Shown in pieces: positions 1-4,600 of a DNA stretch of 5,756 bases. The stretch spans positions 1-5,756 of the forward strand of contig JBFYKJ010000002.1 of assembly GCA_041306005.1 (NCBI GenBank), read 5' to 3'. Every line of letters starts with the position of its first letter. Position 1 is the stretch's first letter. The notes under the pieces were generated by a model. The model ran no database searches. It saw only the letters and a program-made list of their open reading frames with translations, and was not told the DNA's origin. The position numbers were made by a program, and so were the translations under genes. The DNA is from JBFYKJ01 sp041306005 (GTDB taxonomy: Archaea; Altiarchaeota; Altiarchaeia; JAFGQM01).

Positions 1-270
1 ACAAAGACAAACAGGGCGGGAGGCCTCTCGGGGGGGATAAGCAACGGGATGCCGATAGTCCTAAGGGTGGCATTCAAGCCTACGGCGTCGATAAGCCGCG
101 AACAGGAGACCGTGGACCTGAAGACAAAGAAGAGTGCGAAGATATCAATTACTGGCCGCCACGACCCGTGCATAGTCCCGAGGGCCGTGCCCATAGTCGA
201 GGCGATGATGGCCCTCACCCTGGCGGACCACGGGTTGAGGAGCGGCGCGATACCGAGGACGCTGGTTTAG
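1..270 (+). CDS. aroC: Chorismate synthase, C-terminal fragment (5' end outside the window)
   Basis: Chorismate synthase converts 5-enolpyruvylshikimate-3-phosphate to chorismate, the last step of the shikimate pathway, using reduced FMN. The frame is open from base 1 and gives 89 residues before TAG at 268-270. It begins inside the conserved glycine-rich stretch ([16 protein letters not shown]), continues through [10 protein letters not shown] and a Q-x-TVDL segment, and contains the family's C-terminal signature [17 protein letters not shown], with its Arg-His-Asp. The tail [16 protein letters not shown] is a normal family ending, so the C-terminus looks intact. The ATG at 49 is an internal Met in GISNGMPI, not the start. 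The gene converges on the MNT gene, with 23 bp between the stops. No other shikimate genes are visible. Identification is by family motifs and is secure; only the N-terminal part is missing. Confidence 0.96.
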   Translation, partial: TKTNRAGGLSGGISNGMPIVLRVAFKPTASISREQETVDLKTKKSAKISITGRHDPCIVPRAVPIVEAMMALTLADHGLRSGAIPRTLV

Positions 271-282
271 GGATGGGTCGCT

Positions 283-287
283 AAAAA
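283..287 (-). terminator. Candidate T-rich terminator after the HEPN/MNT operon
   Basis: On the minus strand a run of five T lies 6 bases after the MNT stop codon (TAA, 296-294), in the 23-bp gap between the convergent stops. Archaeal termination often uses short U-tracts without a hairpin, so this is a plausible end for the HEPN/MNT transcript. The tract is short and I see no supporting stem-loop. On the plus strand it reads as A5 and would not serve aroC. Confidence 0.3.
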
Positions 288-293
288 GGCCCG

Positions 294-617
294 TTATAGC
301 GCAATCCCCTCTTTGAGGGCCTGCCTGACTATCCCCATCCGCCCGGACATTCGCTCCAGCTCCTTTGGGGTGTAGCAGAGCACCTCCAGGTCCACGCCCT
401 CGTCCCAATGGGCGAGCACTTCGGCCGCCCGGTCCTGGGGTTTCCTTCCCTCGAAGTCCGGCGAGACCAGCATCATGTCGACGTCGCTTGTGTAAAGCCA
501 GTCGCCGCGTGCGCGGCTGCCGAACAGCAGGGCCTTTTCTACCGTGATGCTCTTGGAAAGGTCCTTCTTGAGCCGCTTTAGCGCCGCATCCACCTCCCGG
601 GGCCCGTACTTCGTCAT
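294..617 (-). CDS. Minimal nucleotidyltransferase (MNT) of a HEPN/MNT pair, probable antitoxin
   Basis: This 107-residue protein has the minimal nucleotidyltransferase fold of the DNA polymerase beta superfamily. The signature GSRARGDWLYTSDVD at residues 33-47 gives GS-x10-DxD, with metal-binding Asp45 and Asp47. A third acidic residue is expected in VDLEV, where Asp76 is the likely one. The length is typical of stand-alone MNT proteins. It follows the HEPN gene with a 4-base ATGA overlap, so the two are probably co-translated. An AAGGAG Shine-Dalgarno 8 nt upstream supports this ATG. In characterised type VII toxin-antitoxin systems (MntA/HepT), the MNT partner inactivates the HEPN RNase by adding AMP to a tyrosine. 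That role is inferred here from motif and gene order. A different nucleotide-transfer target is possible. All catalytic positions are present, so the enzyme looks active. Confidence 0.9.
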   Translation of the reverse strand: MTKYGPREVDAALKRLKKDLSKSITVEKALLFGSRARGDWLYTSDVDMMLVSPDFEGRKPQDRAAEVLAHWDEGVDLEVLCYTPKELERMSGRMGIVRQALKEGIAL

Positions 618-997
618 CTTTTGAACTCCTTTGCTATCCAGTCGAGAGCCTCCCGGGCATCCTTCAGGTAGGTCTTGACATCCTCTTCGTCATAGGTCAG
701 GTACGGGACGTCCTCGGTTGCGTCAGGATAGCGGGACAGATAATACTCGGAGGTCAGCCTGCGGAGCGCGCCATTGAACCTCTTCGGGAGGCCACAGTCC
801 CGGGCCAGCCGGGTCAGCGAATGTATCGGCCCCGCGCTCTCGCGCCTCTTCTCCAAATAGAGCGCCTTGAGGGCCTTTTCGACCGACTGCTGGCAGTAGA
901 AGGCCGCCACGCCAAGGAAACCGCCTTTCAGATTGAACTCGGCGGCCTTAAGGTCATGCTCCGCCTGCTTCCACCAGTTCCCGGCGTCCGTATTCAT
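614..997 (-). CDS. HEPN-domain protein, probable RNase toxin of a HEPN/MNT pair
   Basis: This 127-residue, mostly helical protein fits the HEPN family (PF05168 type). It opens with a WWKQAEHDLKAAE helix, followed by FYCQQSVEKALKALYLEK (about residues 33-50), the hallmark HEPN helix. Arg52 and His59 give R-x6-H, within the Rx4-6H RNase motif of active HEPN proteins. SRYPD at 88-92 and a final YLKDAREALDWI helix are also family-typical. In the HepT group of type VII systems the motif is Rx4HxY, and its Tyr is AMPylated. Here His59 is followed by Ser-Leu, so that tyrosine is absent. The start is firm: reading upstream in frame there is no ATG, GTG or TTG before a TAA at 1055-1057. No clear Shine-Dalgarno is present, but a TATA-like element centred 26 nt upstream suggests a leaderless mRNA. 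The toxin role is inferred; the family assignment is strong. Confidence 0.9.
   Translation of the reverse strand: MNTDAGNWWKQAEHDLKAAEFNLKGGFLGVAAFYCQQSVEKALKALYLEKRRESAGPIHSLTRLARDCGLPKRFNGALRRLTSEYYLSRYPDATEDVPYLTYDEEDVKTYLKDAREALDWIAKEFKR
626..631 (-). promoter_or_regulatory. Shine-Dalgarno for the MNT gene
   Basis: The minus strand reads AAGGAG here, inside the 3' end of the HEPN gene and 8 nt before the MNT ATG (617-615). This placement supports the chosen MNT start and translation of the second cistron. It contrasts with the Shine-Dalgarno-free starts of the HEPN and flavoprotein genes, a pattern common in archaea (leaderless first gene, Shine-Dalgarno on internal genes). Confidence 0.65.
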
Positions 998-1018
998 GCG
1001 TATCTTTACTCTTACCTG

Positions 1019-1027
1019 CTTAAAACC
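1019..1027 (-). promoter_or_regulatory. Candidate archaeal TATA-like box A for the HEPN/MNT operon
   Basis: The minus strand reads GGTTTTAAG in the 65-bp divergent intergenic region, preceded by a purine-rich GCGCAA that could act as BRE. Its centre is about 26 bases upstream of the HEPN ATG, the archaeal box A spacing for transcription starting at or next to the start codon. The AT core is nearly symmetric (CTTAAAA on the plus strand) and lies 40 bases before the flavoprotein ATG. It could therefore also serve that gene with a short leader of about 14 nt. No clear operator palindrome was found. This is a spacing and composition argument only. Confidence 0.4.
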
Positions 1028-1062
1028 TTGCGCTTTTCTTGCATAAGCGGTAATTTAACAAA

Positions 1063-1635
1063 ATGATACTTGGGATCTCTGGCGGGGTCGAAAGCGGCAA
1101 CACGGACATAATGGTTAAGGCGGCTCTCGACGAGTGCGAAGCGGCCGGACTGAAGACCGCTTTCATGAACATCTCCAAGAAGCGCATACTGTCCTGCATC
1201 GACTGCGGCGCGTGCAAGGACAGGGAGTGCCCGCTGAAGGACGACATGCAGGAGATACTCGACGCCATGGTCAAAGCGGACGCCCTTATCATCGGCTCGT
1301 CGACATACTTCGCCAACGTGTCGTCGCACATCTCGCTGATGTTCGAGCGCAGCCTGCCCATCCGAAGGCAGGGCTTCAAGCTTAGGAACAAGCTGGGCGG
1401 AGCCATCGCGGTAGGCGGCTCGAGGAACGGCGGCCAGGAATCCGTCGTGAGGACTATCCAAAACTGGTTCACCCTGCACGGGATGCTTGTCGTCGGCGAT
1501 GATGCGCCCACAGCCCACTTTGGCGGAATAGGCGTCGGGAGAGCCCTTGGCGACGCGGCCACGGACGAGGTAGGCCTGGAGACCGCAAGGAACCTTGGGA
1601 GGCACGTGGCCGAGATGTGCAAGAAGCTCAAGTAG
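1063..1635 (+). CDS. Iron-sulfur flavoprotein (Isf-like), NAD(P)H-dependent FMN reductase family
   Basis: This 190-residue flavodoxin-fold protein resembles the iron-sulfur flavoproteins known from methanogens and other anaerobes, which pass electrons between a [4Fe-4S] cluster and FMN. The N-terminal strand and loop GISGGVESGNTDIM (residues 4-17) is the FMN-phosphate loop. Cys45, Cys48, Cys51 and Cys56 form CX2CX2CX4C, matching the compact cysteine motif of Isf. ADALIIGSSTYFANVSSHI (72-90) and GGAIAVGGSRNGGQE (112-126) are the other flavin-contacting loops of the NADPH-dependent FMN reductase family. Length matches Isf (about 190). The ATG at 1063 is forced by an in-frame TAA 12 nt upstream (1051-1053). 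There is no convincing Shine-Dalgarno. The product should be cytosolic and soluble, with a likely role in redox balance or oxygen and peroxide defence. The physiological partner (ferredoxin or other) is unknown. Its stop lies 1 bp from that of the convergent surface-protein gene. Confidence 0.9.
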   Translation: MILGISGGVESGNTDIMVKAALDECEAAGLKTAFMNISKKRILSCIDCGACKDRECPLKDDMQEILDAMVKADALIIGSSTYFANVSSHISLMFERSLPIRRQGFKLRNKLGGAIAVGGSRNGGQESVVRTIQNWFTLHGMLVVGDDAPTAHFGGIGVGRALGDAATDEVGLETARNLGRHVAEMCKKLK

Positions 1636-1636
1636 G

Positions 1637-4600
1637 CTATACCTTTTCGTAAGCCTCTTCCCGCTTCCTGCGCTTTGCTAGGAGGATGAATAGGAATACA
1701 CCAAATGCGGCTATAATAAGGCCGAACATGAGCTGCTGGGTCGTGTCGCCGACCGGGCCCTCCTTGATTCCGGTGCCGGGCTGCAGCTCTGCGGCGATTA
1801 CTTTCTCCGCGTCGCCCACGCACCCGTCCTTGGAGGTCGCTATCTGCCAGGTGCCAACCTTGTCAAGCTTCAAGGAGTGCGGGCTCTTGAATGTCGTGAC
1901 CTTGCCGTCGGGCCCGGTGATCTTCAGGTCTGCCACTACGGCGTTCCCCTTCTCGTTGAGGACCTCGATCAAGACCGTGTCGCCGGCGCTCGGGGCCGAG
2001 AGGTTGAGCCTTAACCCAAGCCTGCAGAGGACGGGCATGGTGCACTGCCGTCTGGACGTCCGGTCGCCGCTGCAGGTCTGGTTTAGGCACGCGCAGGCGC
2101 AGCTCCTTGTCTGGTAGTTGTTGACGCAGCTGCTCCAGGCAGTGCATTCCCACTCGTCTGTGCAACCAGGCGACGGGAGCGGCGGTTTAACGACGTGGGG
2201 GATGAGTGTAGTTGATTTTTTGTCGTCGGGGCAGTCGTGTGGACACGAGCTGTGCGTCTCGCCGCAGTTGCAGCGGTTGTCGCCGCAGTAGCATGTCGGG
2301 AGGCAATCCTCTGGGCAGGTGCTACGGGTCTCGCCGCAGTTGCATGTCCCGTCACCGCAGACTGCAGGGCAATCGCCCAAACAGGTGCTGCACGTCTCCC
2401 CGCATTTGCATACGCCGTCGCCGCACCGGTGGCAAGCGGGATGGCAATTGCACTCGGAGTCGTTGCAGTCGATAGCGTTGTCGTTGTCGTTGTCGATGTC
2501 GTCGGTGCAGTTCTCGGTGCAAACGCCGCAGTCTCTCTCGCAGGTCCAACAGTACTCGTAGTCAATCTGGCATTCCCCGTCCCCGCAGCAGCTGCCGTTC
2601 GAGGTATTGATAATGCAATAGTCGTTGCACCAGGTGCAGCTGCTGTTGTACGGCGGGTCGCAGTCCTGGCCGTTGGCTGTCCCGTTGTCGCAGTCCTCGC
2701 CGCTGTCCAGTTCCCCATTGCCGCAGCAGTAGCCGCAGTCAATCTCGCAGGTGGAGCAGTCCTCGTAATCGGTCTGGCAGGTGCCGTCGCCGCAAAAGCC
2801 GTCTGTCTCGGTGACATTGCGGCAAAGGGCGCTGCAGGAGATACAGGTCTCATCGTAGCCCGGGCCGCAAGATACGCTGTTATTGGTGCCGTTGTCGCAC
2901 TCTTCGCCGAACTCGTAGTTTATGAGCTCGTTGCCGCAGCAGGGGCCGCAGTCCTCCTCGCAGTTGGCGCAGTTCTCGCCGGCGGTCGTGTTGCAGAACA
3001 GGTCGCCGCAGCCTAAGCAGTCCATGGTGCAGTTCTCATCGACGCTGGAGTCGTTCCAGTTGAGGCCAGTGTCGCAGATGTTCACGTCGCCGTCGTTGTC
3101 GTCCGAGTCATTGACGTCGAAGTTTGTGTTGTTGCAGAACCGGTTGTACGACAGGTTGTTGCCTGTCGAGTCCGCGGAGAAGGATATGCCCTCGGTGTTG
3201 AAGGTGCCTGTGTTGCCTGCTATGGTGCCGCCTGTTGAGTTCGACCTCAGGAAGATGCCATACAGGCCGTTGTCACTGGCGTTGTTGCCGTACAGGGCAA
3301 CGTTAGCGGTGTCTTCCCACAGCACGAGCCCATAGAGGCCGTTGGAGCAGAAGGTATTGCCGGAGACGGTCCCGATAAGCGTGCTGCTAAGCGACATGCC
3401 CGCTCCGTCGTTGTTGTTCGCGGTGTTGTTGTCCATCAGGGCGCTGTCTCGGGTATTGGACACTGCTATCCCGGCGAGTATGTTGCCGTTGGCAGTGTTG
3501 TCCGTCATCACGAGGTCCCGGCCCTGATTGAAGTATATGCCAAAGTAGTTGTCATTCGCCGTGTTGCCCGTGACAGTACAGCCGTCGCAGCTGCCTAAGT
3601 CTATCCCATTGTAGCCGCTGGCCGTATGGCCGCTCACCTTGTTCCCAGCGACCCTGTCGTCGCTCTCGCCGTCAAGCCTGATACCTGAGCTGTCGCCGTC
3701 GGCGACCGTGTTGTCGGCTACGATGTTGTCGCCCCCTCCCGTAAGGTAGATGCCGTCCTGCGAGCTGCCGGTGACGTTGTTGCCCGCTAGGGTATTGTAG
3801 CTGCACCCTCCAACGCTTATGCCGTTGCCGCCGCTGCCTGTGACATTGTTGCCCCGCACGACGTTCGCATCGCTTTCAGAGACTATTATGCCGTCGCCCG
3901 AGATATCGACTACCTCGTTGCCGGTGATCGTGGTCGAGTCCGACTGGGATGTGTCTATGCCCTTGCCGCAGAGCCTTATGGAGTTGCCGGACACGTTGTT
4001 GAGGTCGCCGTCGGCGATGAATATCCCGGACCCGCCGCTATTGCAATCGGACACGTTGTTGTTTGTTACGGTCCCGCCGCCGGACGCCACACCCTGCAGG
4101 GCTATGCCCGTCGTCCAGTCCGTCACGTTGCAGTTCTTGACTGTCACGCCCGAGACGCCCGAGGCGAGGACGCCATAAGTGCCGACGCTGCCGTCGCCGT
4201 CTATCGTGTGCCCCCTGCAGTCCAGGGTCTTGCTGCCGGTGGAGAACTCGGCGCACACCGCGCTGTCGTTGTTAAGGACGTCCTGGGTCATCCTGACCTC
4301 GGTGCAGAACGGGCTTGCCAGGGCCTCGGTTATGCATGCACAGGTGCCTGTCGGGTCCTCGCAGACGCCGGCTGGTAAGATATTATAGCAGGTCTCTTGG
4401 GTTATGATTATCGGCGTGTCGGTCAGAAGGGTGATATTCCGGCGGATTGTCGGGTTCCAGCTGGCCTCGAGTGTGAAGTTCTGCAGGTAATTGGCGCTGT
4501 TCTGCAGGTAATTGACCCTTGCGAACTTTATCCACGGGTTCGCCTCGCCGGCGGCGTTCGTCAGACTGCTGGACATTTTTGCCCCGGTGGAGTTGTATAT

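Noticed and set aside
49..51. ATG at 49 as the start of a small 73-residue protein
   Set aside because: It is the conserved internal Met of GISNGMPI in chorismate synthase; the codons from base 1 are family-conserved too.
294..997. Calling the pair a canonical type VII MntA/HepT system
   Set aside because: The HEPN protein lacks the Tyr of Rx4HxY and fits the PF05168-type HEPN better than HepT (PF01934). Only a HEPN/MNT pair with a probable toxin-antitoxin role is supported.
1012..1823. Two minus-strand frames (197 and 267 codons) opposite the flavoprotein gene
   Set aside because: The plus strand encodes a complete Isf-like protein with FMN loops and a cluster motif. The opposite products have no recognisable features and one also runs across the surface-protein C-terminus.
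2083..2853. Minus-strand 256-codon frame overlapping the surface protein in another frame
   Set aside because: The product is Ala/Thr/Arg low complexity with no recognisable domain, lying entirely inside a strongly supported gene. It is a frame shadow.
2237..3016. Long plus-strand open frame (259 codons) rich in Ala and Val opposite the Cys-rich region
   Set aside because: It is the mirror of a GC-rich, Cys/Gly/Asp-rich gene: GNN codons on the opposite strand give an Ala/Val low-complexity product. It has no family motifs, and the minus-strand reading has clear domains.
3100..4200. Repeated gttgttgcc-like plus-strand motifs that might suggest a CRISPR array or DNA-level repeats
   Set aside because: They are the codons for GNN/GNT at the turns of the beta-helix rungs. 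Spacing varies, sequence between copies is coding, and no fixed repeat and spacer structure exists.
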